Source: Flavobacteriales bacterium (GTDB lineage: Bacteria > Bacteroidota > Bacteroidia > Flavobacteriales_D > Sanyastnellaceae). Taken from it: a DNA stretch of 64,000 nucleotides. How positions within the stretch are numbered: the first letter of the stretch is position 1; each line of letters opens with the position of its first letter. The notes beneath the pieces are model-generated. The model searched no databases and had not been told where the DNA came from. It was given only the letters and a program-made list of their open reading frames with translations. Positions 16,847 through 24,262 of this stretch are shown piece by piece. The stretch covers positions 1-64,000 of the forward strand of contig CANEVR010000003.1 in NCBI GenBank assembly GCA_947442505.1, given 5' to 3'. The position numbers and the translations under genes are program-made.

Positions 16847-17431
16847 ATGAAAACCATTGTACAAAAAGTCAACGCCGTTAAGAGAGTATACGCCCAACTG
16901 GATAAGAGGATTGATGCTTTGCAAAAAGAGTCAGGATTGCATTGTCCTTCAGGTTGCGGACAATGCTGCAAGAAACCTGACATTGAATGCACACCTGTTG
17001 AGTTTTTGCCCATGGCCCTTGATTGGTTGGATGAAGGGGTGTTGTGGGAAAAATATGACGAGATCAAAAATCAAGAGTCTTCACTATGCTTTGTATACAG
17101 ACCCAACGTCACTTCATTTGGTGGACTTTGTAACAACTATCCCAATAGAGGTTTAATCTGTAGATTGTTTGGTTACTCTGCCCGCATCAACAAGGAAGGC
17201 CAAAAGGAGATGGTTACGTGTAAAATATTAAAAGAAGAACAGTCAACTGCCTTGGAATGGATTTCATCACATCCCAAATCCATGCCTGTCATGACCAACT
17301 ATTCCACCAAAATGGCCAGCATTGATTTGCAATTGAATACGTACATGCCCATCAATCAAGCCATCATTCAAGCCATTGAAACCGTTGGAGCTTACTATGC
17401 GTATCGCACCAGAAGAAAGCCTAAAAAGTAA
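16847..17431 (+). CDS. YkgJ family cysteine-cluster protein
   Basis: The 194-residue protein carries the YkgJ motif CPSGCGQCC with C33, C37, C40 and C41, then C48. Downstream are CNNYPNRGLICRLFGYSA and a later cysteine in VTCKI. The family (formerly UPF0153) is thought to bind zinc or an iron-sulfur cluster through these cysteines, but no activity is established. It starts divergently from the SPOR-protein gene, with 91 bases between the starts. Confidence 0.88.
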   Translation: MKTIVQKVNAVKRVYAQLDKRIDALQKESGLHCPSGCGQCCKKPDIECTPVEFLPMALDWLDEGVLWEKYDEIKNQESSLCFVYRPNVTSFGGLCNNYPNRGLICRLFGYSARINKEGQKEMVTCKILKEEQSTALEWISSHPKSMPVMTNYSTKMASIDLQLNTYMPINQAIIQAIETVGAYYAYRTRRKPKK

Positions 17432-17561
17432 AAGACCACCCCAATGAAAAGGTGGCCTTTAAACCTGCAAGGAAATATGATACCGGTTTTATCCGGCAAA
17501 CCAATGGTATGACGTCAGCATTCACGGAGGGTTGCCTTAGTCCCAACATCTCCCTGTTTTT
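17431..17561 (+). ncRNA. Unassigned structured stretch: possible 3' UTR or small RNA
   Basis: Three hairpins lie in a row after the YkgJ stop codon. The first pairs 17431-17440 with 17451-17460 with one mismatch. The second pairs ATACC-GGTTT (17480-17489) with AAACC and GGTAT (17498-17502, 17506-17510), broken by a three-base bulge. The third pairs GGAG and GTTG (17526-17534) with CAAC and CTCC (17544-17553) and runs into five T, so it resembles a terminator. No open frame fills the stretch and I match it to no known RNA family. It may simply be a structured 3' UTR. Confidence 0.35.
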
Positions 17562-17632
17562 CAAAAAAGCTTCTTAAAAAAAACATGTTAGTAATTGCGT
17601 TTCGTTCACAATCTCGGAGCGGAAAGGCGCGT

Positions 17633-17640
17633 TACTTTCG
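17633..17640 (+). promoter_or_regulatory. Probable -7 box of the SpoIID gene
   Basis: TACTTTCG matches TAnnTTTG at seven of eight positions and lies four bases before ATG 17645, the same arrangement as several other genes in the window. Confidence 0.4.
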
Positions 17641-17644
17641 TTAG

Positions 17645-18793
17645 ATGAAATTGCGCCATTTCCTGTCAACGACAATATTGATCGTGTTGATATCCTTCAA
17701 ACTCGTGGGGCAGGAAAAGGTGCGCATTGGCTTATTCACGAACAAAGAGATTCAAGAAATTCAATTTCTTGTTGATCAAGGTGGAGCGTTACTGCAAACA
17801 GAATCAGCATCCGTTATACTGACAGCAGGAACGAATGTTATACTAAAAAACAACGACGGTCTGGTTTCAGCCCATGCGGATACGATTCATTTCAACGCGA
17901 AAAAAATCACCCTTCAATCCACCAATATTGAAACGATTTTTCAAATTCAATTTTCTGCAAAAACCAGAAAACTCAAGTATGGCGAACAGCTTGAATTCCG
18001 CGTGATCAACAATAAGTTGGAGATTGTCAATGTCATGCCATTGGACACCTACATCTCAGGCGTAGTGGAAGCAGAGGGAGGGCCAAATCATGAACTGGAA
18101 TATTACAAATCGCAAGCGGTCATTAGCAGAACTTATTTATTGAGTCAATTTTACAAGCACATTGATGACGGCTACAACCTCTGCGACCAAACCCACTGTC
18201 AAGCATTCAATGGTCTGCCCAAGCATGAGCACATCATGACCAATGCCGCTGAGCAGACCAAAAGTCTGGTTATTGTTGATGAAAATGCCAATCTCATCAC
18301 ATCTGCTTTTCACTCCAACTGTGGAGGAAGAACCAATAGCTCTGAGTATGTTTGGACCCGCGCACTGCCCTATTGCAGGGAGACGGTTGATACGTTCTGC
18401 ATCAAAATGCCCAATAGCAATTGGGAAAAGAGAATTCCTGTCAATGATTGGAAAAGCTACTTGGCGAAAAAACGTCTTTCATCATCGGACAGTGCCAATT
18501 ATGCCTACTTCCCTGGTGAGAAAGAAAGGTTCTACAGAGAAGGACAGACCAGAGTCCCACTGGTGGACATGCGCAAAGATCTCAAACTGAAATCAACTTA
18601 TTTCTCGGCTTATCAGGAAGGAGATGAAATGGTATTGGTGGGGCAAGGTTTTGGTCATGGTGTAGGTCTTTGCCAAGAAGGGGCCATCCGACAAGCACAA
18701 CTGGGCGTCAACTTTGAGGACATCATTCACTTCTACTATTACAACGTTAAAATTATTCCCTACCAATACATTGCTTTTTTCAAGTTTGAATAG
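17645..18793 (+). CDS. SpoIID/LytB domain protein (probable peptidoglycan lytic transglycosylase)
   Basis: The 382-residue protein has a signal peptide (MKLRHFLSTTILIVLISFKLVGQ), a beta-rich N-terminal region, and the SpoIID core. The core has PLDTYISGVVEAEGG, SQAVISRTYLL, FHSNCGGRT and the C-terminal GQGFGHGVGLCQEGA motif. SpoIID proteins cut glycan strands stripped of stem peptides; homologues in non-sporulating bacteria take part in cell-wall turnover or division. The E of VVEAEGG is the likely catalytic acid by family comparison. The SPOR protein at 15418, also predicted to recognise denuded glycans, lies nearby on the other strand. Confidence 0.9.
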   Translation: MKLRHFLSTTILIVLISFKLVGQEKVRIGLFTNKEIQEIQFLVDQGGALLQTESASVILTAGTNVILKNNDGLVSAHADTIHFNAKKITLQSTNIETIFQIQFSAKTRKLKYGEQLEFRVINNKLEIVNVMPLDTYISGVVEAEGGPNHELEYYKSQAVISRTYLLSQFYKHIDDGYNLCDQTHCQAFNGLPKHEHIMTNAAEQTKSLVIVDENANLITSAFHSNCGGRTNSSEYVWTRALPYCRETVDTFCIKMPNSNWEKRIPVNDWKSYLAKKRLSSSDSANYAYFPGEKERFYREGQTRVPLVDMRKDLKLKSTYFSAYQEGDEMVLVGQGFGHGVGLCQEGAIRQAQLGVNFEDIIHFYYYNVKIIPYQYIAFFKFE

Positions 18794-18827
18794 GCAATAA
18801 TTCAGGGAAATATGCGTAATTCGCAAC

Positions 18828-20312
18828 GTGAATAAAACAGTATTGGCTCTCCTATTTTCAATCATTGCTTTGTTGCTATTGGGCATGACGTCCTCTTGTA
18901 AAAAAAACATTGAGGTAGACAGCACTGGTGAATTGACATATAGTACTGATACCGTTTTTTTTGATACCGTTTTCACCACCATTGGAAGCGTTACCAAGAC
19001 CTTCAAAATTTACAATCCCAATAACGGTGTTGTTAAAATTGACAACATTCAACTCAGAGGTGGCTCAGCATCGCATTTCAGGATTGCTACAGATGGTGAC
19101 AATGGCATCGCTTTCAGTGATGTCGAAATTCTCCCTGGCGATAGTCTTTTCCTTTTTGCTGAAGTTACAGTGGACCCCAATGACGATTTCTTCCCTTTCA
19201 TCGTTGAAGACTTTGTTGACATACAATATAACGGAAAAAATGAGAGCATTTACCTCGCTGCCTTTGGACAGAACGCCCATTTTCACGGTGGACCCGATGC
19301 TTTGACTACGGTTGGATGCAATGAAGTATGGAACAATGACTTGCCTCATGTGGTGTATGGTGTGTTGGAAGTAGAACCTGGCTGTCAACTCACCATCAAT
19401 CCTGGCACCCAAGTTTACATGCACAAAGGAGCGGGAATATTGATCAACGAAGGAGAATTGCATGTGCAAGGGGAATTGGGCAACGAGGTAGTGTTCCAAG
19501 GGGATCGTTTGGACGCAGATTATACGGATTTACCGGGACAGTGGGGAACAGAAATCGATTTTCAAATCACCAGCAATCAAGGACCTGATATTTACACCCT
19601 TTCACGCGGTGGCATTTGGATTTATCAAAGCACTGGCTCCTCCATAGATTACGCGATTTTAAAAAATGGCAATACCGGTATCCAAGTGGACACTACAGGT
19701 ACAAACAACTTTGCGTTGACCATCACCAACACCAAAATTGACAACATGGCTGGTGTTGGACTTTGGGGACAAGGGGCACACATCAAAGGACGAAATTTAT
19801 TGATCACCAATTGTGCTGAAGGTTGCGCTTACTTCTCCATTGGAGGCAAATACGAAATGGACAATTGCACCTTTGCCAACTATTGGAGTGGAAGCACACG
19901 CACCGCACCAACCGTGGCGCTCAACAATTATTACAAAGACGTTAATCAAGTCATTCAAGTTCGTCCCGTCTACAACACCATTTTCACCAATTGCATCATG
20001 TATGGCAACAGTGCCGACCTCAATGACTTTAATGAATTGGTAGTAGACCTAGAATATCCGGAATTACAAGACTATATGTTCCGCTATTGTTTGATTGATT
20101 ACGATGGGGCCACCTCAGACGTTGCCCATTGGGACAACAACATCAACCAACAAGTTCCTGATTTTTGCGACGCCAACGATGGCAATTTCAAGATCAATCA
20201 AAACAGTACACGCATGATGGGCGGTCCATTTGGAGGAGGGCTCACAGATATCTTGCAACAAGAGACCGGATCTTGGAAAGGCTGCTATGATTACACCGGC
20301 AGTTGCGATTAA
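18828..20312 (+). CDS. Lipoprotein with right-handed beta-helix
   Basis: The 494-residue product starts at GTG 18828 and has a lipoprotein signal ending TSSC (cysteine within the first 25 residues). Residues 40-140 look like an immunoglobulin-like beta domain (SVTKTFKIYNPNNGVVKI). The rest has repeated short strands with N, G and D turns (LTINPGTQVYMHKGAGILINEGEL, SGSTRTAPTVAL), typical of a parallel beta-helix. Bacteroidota carry many such surface lipoproteins; substrate and function are not known. It follows the SpoIID gene by 34 bases and may be co-transcribed. Confidence 0.78.
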   Translation: MNKTVLALLFSIIALLLLGMTSSCKKNIEVDSTGELTYSTDTVFFDTVFTTIGSVTKTFKIYNPNNGVVKIDNIQLRGGSASHFRIATDGDNGIAFSDVEILPGDSLFLFAEVTVDPNDDFFPFIVEDFVDIQYNGKNESIYLAAFGQNAHFHGGPDALTTVGCNEVWNNDLPHVVYGVLEVEPGCQLTINPGTQVYMHKGAGILINEGELHVQGELGNEVVFQGDRLDADYTDLPGQWGTEIDFQITSNQGPDIYTLSRGGIWIYQSTGSSIDYAILKNGNTGIQVDTTGTNNFALTITNTKIDNMAGVGLWGQGAHIKGRNLLITNCAEGCAYFSIGGKYEMDNCTFANYWSGSTRTAPTVALNNYYKDVNQVIQVRPVYNTIFTNCIMYGNSADLNDFNELVVDLEYPELQDYMFRYCLIDYDGATSDVAHWDNNINQQVPDFCDANDGNFKINQNSTRMMGGPFGGGLTDILQQETGSWKGCYDYTGSCD

Positions 20313-20363
20313 CAGGAATCTATTATCTTTGAACGAAACCGAAAACACAGAAACACAACAACG

Positions 20364-21026
20364 ATGGAGCACTTTGATATTGACTTACAGCGCAAATGGG
20401 AGTATGAGAATGGATTTTATTTGAGTTGTGAAAATGGTCGCATGGGCAAGTTGCTCAATCAACTGGAGATATACAAGCAGATACTCAATCTTCCTGGCGA
20501 TGTGGTCGAGTTTGGAGTTTTCAAAGGTGCCTCATTGGTTCGGTTAATGACCTTTCGTTATTTATTGGAAAACGATTTCACCCGAAAGGTCATTGGCTTT
20601 GACATGTTTGGCAAATTCCCGGACAATGTCAAATTTGAGGAGGATAAAAAGTTTGTAAAAAACTTTGAAACCGATGGCGGATGGGGCATTCATGAAGAGC
20701 GCTTGCATGCCTTATTGAAGAACAAAGGATTTCAGAATTACGAACTGGTTCAGGGGGACATCCTTGAAACGCTGCCAAAATATGTGGAGAACAATCCAGC
20801 GCAAAAGATAGCCTTGTTGCACATTGACGTGGATGTGTATGAGCCCACCATGGAAATCTTGGAAAGGTTGTGGGACAAGGTGGTACAGGGAGGTATTGTG
20901 ATGTTGGATGATTACAGTTCTCGCTACGGAGAAACCGTTGCGGTGGACGAGTTTTTCAAGGATAAAAATGTATCCATTCAAAAACCACCATTCAACTTTA
21001 TTCCGGCCTACATCGTCAAAGGGTAG
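20364..21026 (+). CDS. TylF/MycF family class I methyltransferase
   Basis: The 220-residue protein has the SAM-binding motif VVEFGVFKGAS and the metal-site segment LLHIDVDVYEPT, with later LDDYSSRYGETVAVDEFF, as in the TylF/MycF family. Characterised members O-methylate sugars on macrolides or glycans using magnesium, with the aspartates of DVDVY and DD as ligands. No antibiotic gene cluster is present, so a role in modifying a surface glycan is only a guess. It follows the beta-helix lipoprotein by 51 bases. Confidence 0.8.
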   Translation: MEHFDIDLQRKWEYENGFYLSCENGRMGKLLNQLEIYKQILNLPGDVVEFGVFKGASLVRLMTFRYLLENDFTRKVIGFDMFGKFPDNVKFEEDKKFVKNFETDGGWGIHEERLHALLKNKGFQNYELVQGDILETLPKYVENNPAQKIALLHIDVDVYEPTMEILERLWDKVVQGGIVMLDDYSSRYGETVAVDEFFKDKNVSIQKPPFNFIPAYIVKG

Positions 21027-21033
21027 TTGACAT

Positions 21034-21543
21034 TTAAATCAACGCCACCAGTTGCTCGATTTGGTCTTTGAATCGGCCCTGTAAATTTCCTTCGTCATCC
21101 CAGGCATCCTGTATAGCACTCAATTTGGGTTTGAAATAATGCGTGTGCATTTTGACATAATGAAAAATACCCGTTAAGTGCTCTTGCCCGCGAAGGTTTC
21201 CAGCGGCACCGGAAGACACGCCAACGATATAGGCCATTTTATCTTGCCATACTTTTTGAGGGATGGCATCAATCACCAATTTGAGTATGCCTGGAAAAGA
21301 ACCGTTGTATTCTGGAACAACAAAAACAAGTTGCTGGATGGGCGCCACAAAAGTATCAATGGCATTTTGGAACGCAGCAGAACGATTGCCATAGGTTTCA
21401 GAGAATGCGATATCAAGGGGCAGATCATTAAAATCCCACACTTGAATCGCCTTACCTGAGGCCAAAGCGCGCTGTTCAATCTCTCTCCCCACTCGCCCAC
21501 TGGCGCTGTCTTTTCTGTTGGTTGCTATGATAATGGTTGTCAT
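21034..21543 (-). CDS. NAD(P)H-dependent FMN reductase family protein
   Basis: The 169-residue protein has the flavodoxin-like fold of NADPH-dependent FMN reductases: an N-terminal strand MTTIIIATNRKDSASGRVG with the phosphate loop, and the FMN-contact segment VVPEYNGSFPGILKLVID. It probably reduces FMN, quinones or azo compounds with NAD(P)H. ATG 21543 is chosen since it gives the family N-terminus. A TACTTTCG box at 21549-21556 (minus strand) ends five bases upstream. It faces the methyltransferase gene with a 7-base gap. Confidence 0.85.
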   Translation of the reverse strand: MTTIIIATNRKDSASGRVGREIEQRALASGKAIQVWDFNDLPLDIAFSETYGNRSAAFQNAIDTFVAPIQQLVFVVPEYNGSFPGILKLVIDAIPQKVWQDKMAYIVGVSSGAAGNLRGQEHLTGIFHYVKMHTHYFKPKLSAIQDAWDDEGNLQGRFKDQIEQLVALI

Positions 21544-21700
21544 GGGTGCGAAAGTAAGGGAAATTGGGTTAGACAGATTGGGGAGGCGTCTCGTAATGAG
21601 CCATACATCTAAATTTGAACCCGGACAAACAGAAAAAAACAACAGTTAAACTAAAAACTTTTTTAGGACGGGGCACACTTCGTGGCAGAATGGGAGATTT

Positions 21701-21765
21701 CCCCTCCTACTCGAGCAACGCGAGAGAAAGGAGGGGTGTCCAGACAGCGCTTGCGCTCGTCTGGA
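21701..21765. repeat. REP-like pair of palindromes
   Basis: CCCCTCCT (21701-21708) pairs with AGGAGGGG (21729-21736) around an inner CTCG/CGAG stem. Three bases later TCCAGACAGCGC (21739-21750) pairs with GCGCT and GTCTGGA (21753-21765), with one bulged C. GC-rich paired hairpins of this kind resemble REP elements mobilised by REP-associated tyrosine transposases. Only one copy is in the window, so repetition in the genome is not shown. Confidence 0.5.
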
Positions 21766-21903
21766 TGGGGTGGTCTTTATGTGCACCTTATATGTTTCTT
21801 TTTTGGTCACCTGATTCGATGCTAGGAACGGTAAATTAAAAAAATCGTGAATTAGCCTGCAAATTGAATATGCAAGATGGCCATATTCCACAAATATCTC
21901 TGA

Positions 21904-21950
21904 TATAACGGAAATATTTCCATTAATTTTTCTATTATAACCGAAATATT
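21904..21950 (+). promoter_or_regulatory. Operator-like direct repeats upstream of the ATPase gene
   Basis: TATAACGGAAATATT (21904-21918) is repeated as TATAACCGAAATATT (21936-21950), 14 of 15 bases identical and 32 bases apart, about three helical turns. The first copy also contains the palindrome GGAAATATTTCC (21910-21921). They end two bases before the -7 box, a good position for a repressor site. Confidence 0.5.
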
Positions 21951-21952
21951 AA

Positions 21953-21960
21953 TACATTTG
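21953..21960 (+). promoter_or_regulatory. -7 promoter box of the ATPase gene
   Basis: TACATTTG fits TAnnTTTG exactly and ends four bases before ATG 21965. Confidence 0.55.
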
Positions 21961-21964
21961 AATC

Positions 21965-23101
21965 ATGGAGCCTTTGAAACGAAATGCCCAAACCATTCTA
22001 GAAAAATGGATAGGAAAACGTAAAGTAATTGTTCTCACTGGCGCACGTCAAGTGGGAAAAACCACATTACTTAAAATGATGTTTCATCAAATAGATGATA
22101 CCCTTTGGCTCAATGCGGACGAAAGTCCGGTGAGAGATCGTTTGAGCAATCAGAGCGTAGAAAACTTGAAGGGTGTTGTAGGGAAATACAAATGGGTGGT
22201 CATCGATGAGATTCAGAGAATTGCCAACGCAGGATTATTGCTTAAAATATTGGCTGATCATTTTCAAAATACGCAATTTTTTGTAACGGGTTCCTCAGCC
22301 TTAGACATTGCCGACAATATTTTTGAACCGCTCACCGGAAGACATTTGTTGTTTCATTTGCACCCGCTGATGATGGGGGAAATGTATCCCAAATTGAGTT
22401 CATTTGAGATTGAACAAAAATGTAATTTTCATTTGGTCCATGGCTGCTATCCCGACGTGTACAATCATCCTGATGATGCTGCTGTACTGCTCAAAAATCT
22501 AGCTTCACAATATCTCTACAAAGACGTCTTGGCTTGGAAAGACATCAGAAAACCACAACTGCTTGAAAAATTACTTCAACTGTTGGCGCACCAAGCAGGG
22601 TCCCAAGTTTCTTATGCAGAACTTGCCGGGCAGTTGCACATCAAATCTGAAACAGTAGAAAGTTATATTGATTTACTTGAAAAATCATTTGTGGTATTCC
22701 GATTATCCGCTATGAGCAATAACCCACGAAAAGAGGTCAGTAAAATGAGCAAGATCTTTTTTTGGGACAATGGTATCCGCAATGCGGTGATCGAAAATTT
22801 CAATGACATCAGCAACCGAAATGATATTGGCATATTATGGGAAAACTTTGTCGTGAGTGAACGAAAAAAATGGCTCGCTTGGAATAGGCCACATATAAAA
22901 AGTTATTTCTGGCGCAATTACAATCAAAGTGAGGTGGACTATGTAGAACAGGACGGTAAAATAATCCATGCCTATGAAATCAAATGGAACAGTCAAAAAA
23001 AACACAATGTGAGCAGAGCTTTCATGAATGCATATCCTGATGCTTCCGTCCAAATTATTACACCAAGGAATATTTCGGATTTTTTAAGCGGTGACCTTTA
23101 A
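21965..23101 (+). CDS. AAA family ATPase with DUF4143 domain
   Basis: The 378-residue protein has Walker A GARQVGKT (26-33), Walker B VVIDEIQ (D81, E82) and sensor-like VTGSSA near residue 115. The DUF4143 region follows (SYAELAGQLHIKSETVESYIDLLEKSFVVFRL) and a C-terminal EVDYVEQDG...AYEIKW segment that resembles a PD-(D/E)xK nuclease core. These orphan ATPases are scattered across bacteria and archaea, often in variable gene content, with no settled function. Composition, the palindromes before it and repeats after it suggest acquisition by transfer. Confidence 0.85.
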   Translation: MEPLKRNAQTILEKWIGKRKVIVLTGARQVGKTTLLKMMFHQIDDTLWLNADESPVRDRLSNQSVENLKGVVGKYKWVVIDEIQRIANAGLLLKILADHFQNTQFFVTGSSALDIADNIFEPLTGRHLLFHLHPLMMGEMYPKLSSFEIEQKCNFHLVHGCYPDVYNHPDDAAVLLKNLASQYLYKDVLAWKDIRKPQLLEKLLQLLAHQAGSQVSYAELAGQLHIKSETVESYIDLLEKSFVVFRLSAMSNNPRKEVSKMSKIFFWDNGIRNAVIENFNDISNRNDIGILWENFVVSERKKWLAWNRPHIKSYFWRNYNQSEVDYVEQDGKIIHAYEIKWNSQKKHNVSRAFMNAYPDASVQIITPRNISDFLSGDL

Positions 23102-23150
23102 GTACAGGGGTTTTCGATGAGAATTAAATCGTCAGAAAAAGAAACAAGCC

Positions 23151-23207
23151 AGTAATCAGTAACCAGCACCAATTACTCGTTACTCGTTACTGATTACTTA
23201 TTACTCT
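23151..23207. repeat. Inverted repeat merging into TTACTnn heptamer repeats
   Basis: AGTAATCAGTAAC (23151-23163) is exactly complementary to GTTACTGATTACT (23186-23198). Overlapping the second arm, five consecutive heptamers TTACTCG, TTACTCG, TTACTGA, TTACTTA and TTACTCT fill 23173-23207. Both arms are therefore variants of one 7-base unit on opposite strands. Confidence 0.8.
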
Positions 23208-23345
23208 TGCCTCCCCTCCGTGAAACACTACCCCATCCCACCCTCTCTCACTTTGTAACCCACACTGTTTTCAACAAAGAGCGATGCGCTACACTTTATT
23301 TATCAGCACTTTACACAGTTATGAACAATTACAGATTTCATTTCG

Positions 23346-23427
23346 TGTGTATAACTTGGACGTGGAACAGCGTAGGTTTCCGAAGAAAAAAAACGAAATT
23401 CGCATGAACGTGAAACGCACGTGAAAC
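23346..23427. promoter_or_regulatory. Candidate ParB half-sites and a DnaA-like box before parA
   Basis: ACGTGAAAC occurs at 23408-23416 and again at 23419-23427, 11 bases apart (one helical turn); the second is part of CACGTGAAACA, the right 11 bases of the parS consensus. A weaker ACGTGGAAC lies at 23360-23368. TTATACACA, a relaxed DnaA box, lies on the minus strand at 23346-23354. These could serve autoregulation of the par operon. Confidence 0.4.
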
Positions 23428-23449
23428 AAAAAAAATTAAGCGAGAAAGA

Positions 23450-24262
23450 ATGGGTAAAATCATTACCGTAGCCAATCAAAAAGGGGGTGTTGGAAAAACA
23501 ACTTCAGCCATCAATCTGGCCGCCTGTTTTGGTGTTTTAGAATACAAGACCCTATTGGTGGATGCCGATCCACAGGCCAATGCTACATCCGGCGTGGGCA
23601 TTGATCCCAAAGATGTCAAAACCAGCATCTATGAGTGCTTGGTGAATGATGTTCATCCCAGAGAAATCATTATCCCTACCGAAAATCCAAACCTTGACCT
23701 CATCCCTGCTCACATCGACCTTGTGGGTGCGGAGATTGAATTGATCAGCTTGGAAAAAAGAGAATACCAAATGCGCGCCGCCTTGGAAAAGGTGAAAGAC
23801 GATTATGATTTTATCATCGTTGACTGTTCCCCATCGCTTGGTTTGGTTACTGTAAACGCCTTGTCGGCATCTGACAGCGTGATTATCCCTGTGCAATGTG
23901 AATACTTTGCATTGGAAGGTTTGGGTAAACTTTTGAATACAATCAAAATCGTTCAACAAAAACTCAATCCTGAATTGTCCATCGAGGGCATTTTGTTGAC
24001 CATGTACGATACCCGTTTGCGCCTAAGCAACCAAGTATTGGAAGAAGTAAAAGTGCATTTCCAAGAATTGGTTTTTGACACCGTGATCCACCGCAATACC
24101 ACTTTGGGTGAAGCGCCAAGCTTTGGTCAAACCATCATCATGCACGATGCGAGCTGCAAAGGTTCCATCAATTATTTGAACTTGGCGAGAGAGATTCTTC
24201 AAAAGAATGACATGACCAAAATGAAGGGAGAGGATAAATACATAGACGTAGACAATGGCTAA
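23450..24262 (+). CDS. parA: Chromosome partitioning ATPase ParA (Soj)
   Basis: The 270-residue protein begins MGKIITVANQKGGVGKTTSA with the deviant Walker motif KGGVGKTT (11-18). It continues with LLVDADPQANAT and VDCSPSLG, the full signature of chromosomal ParA/Soj without an N-terminal DNA-binding extension. It binds DNA non-specifically in its ATP form and moves ParB-bound origin regions. It overlaps parB by 8 bases and is the first gene of a six-gene operon. Confidence 0.97.
   Translation: MGKIITVANQKGGVGKTTSAINLAACFGVLEYKTLLVDADPQANATSGVGIDPKDVKTSIYECLVNDVHPREIIIPTENPNLDLIPAHIDLVGAEIELISLEKREYQMRAALEKVKDDYDFIIVDCSPSLGLVTVNALSASDSVIIPVQCEYFALEGLGKLLNTIKIVQQKLNPELSIEGILLTMYDTRLRLSNQVLEEVKVHFQELVFDTVIHRNTTLGEAPSFGQTIIMHDASCKGSINYLNLAREILQKNDMTKMKGEDKYIDVDNG

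Larger units (their letters stand above)
21544..21964. other. 421-base gene-free stretch with a palindromic repeat and operator-like repeats
   Basis: No credible gene lies here. The left part holds the start region of the FMN reductase gene. The middle has GC-rich tandem palindromes (21701-21765), and the right part is very AT-rich and contains the control region of the ATPase gene. The abrupt composition change suggests an insertion point. Confidence 0.6.
23102..23449. other. 348-base gene-free stretch upstream of parA
   Basis: No gene was found. The left part holds an inverted repeat and heptamer repeats (23151-23207). The right part, directly before parA, holds one DnaA-box-like site and repeated half-sites resembling parS. 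No clear TAnnTTTG box was found close to parA. Confidence 0.6.

Noticed and set aside
16756-17067. N-terminal extension of the SPOR-domain gene
   Set aside because: It would overlap the divergent YkgJ gene by more than 200 bases and would bury the signal peptide at residue 105.
17481-17540. Possible c-di-GMP-I riboswitch because of GGCAAACC followed by a G-rich segment
   Set aside because: The remaining consensus (GAAA tetraloop hairpin and GACGCAAAGCC) is absent, and the downstream gene seems to have its own promoter.
20364-21026. Antibiotic tailoring methyltransferase in a biosynthetic cluster
   Set aside because: The fold is TylF-like, but there are no polyketide, peptide or deoxysugar genes nearby.
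23173-23207. CRISPR array
   Set aside because: The repeats are seven bases with no spacers and there are no cas genes.
23346-23449. oriC at the parA leader
   Set aside because: Only one good DnaA box was found, with no cluster, no dnaA gene and no clear AT-rich unwinding region in the window.
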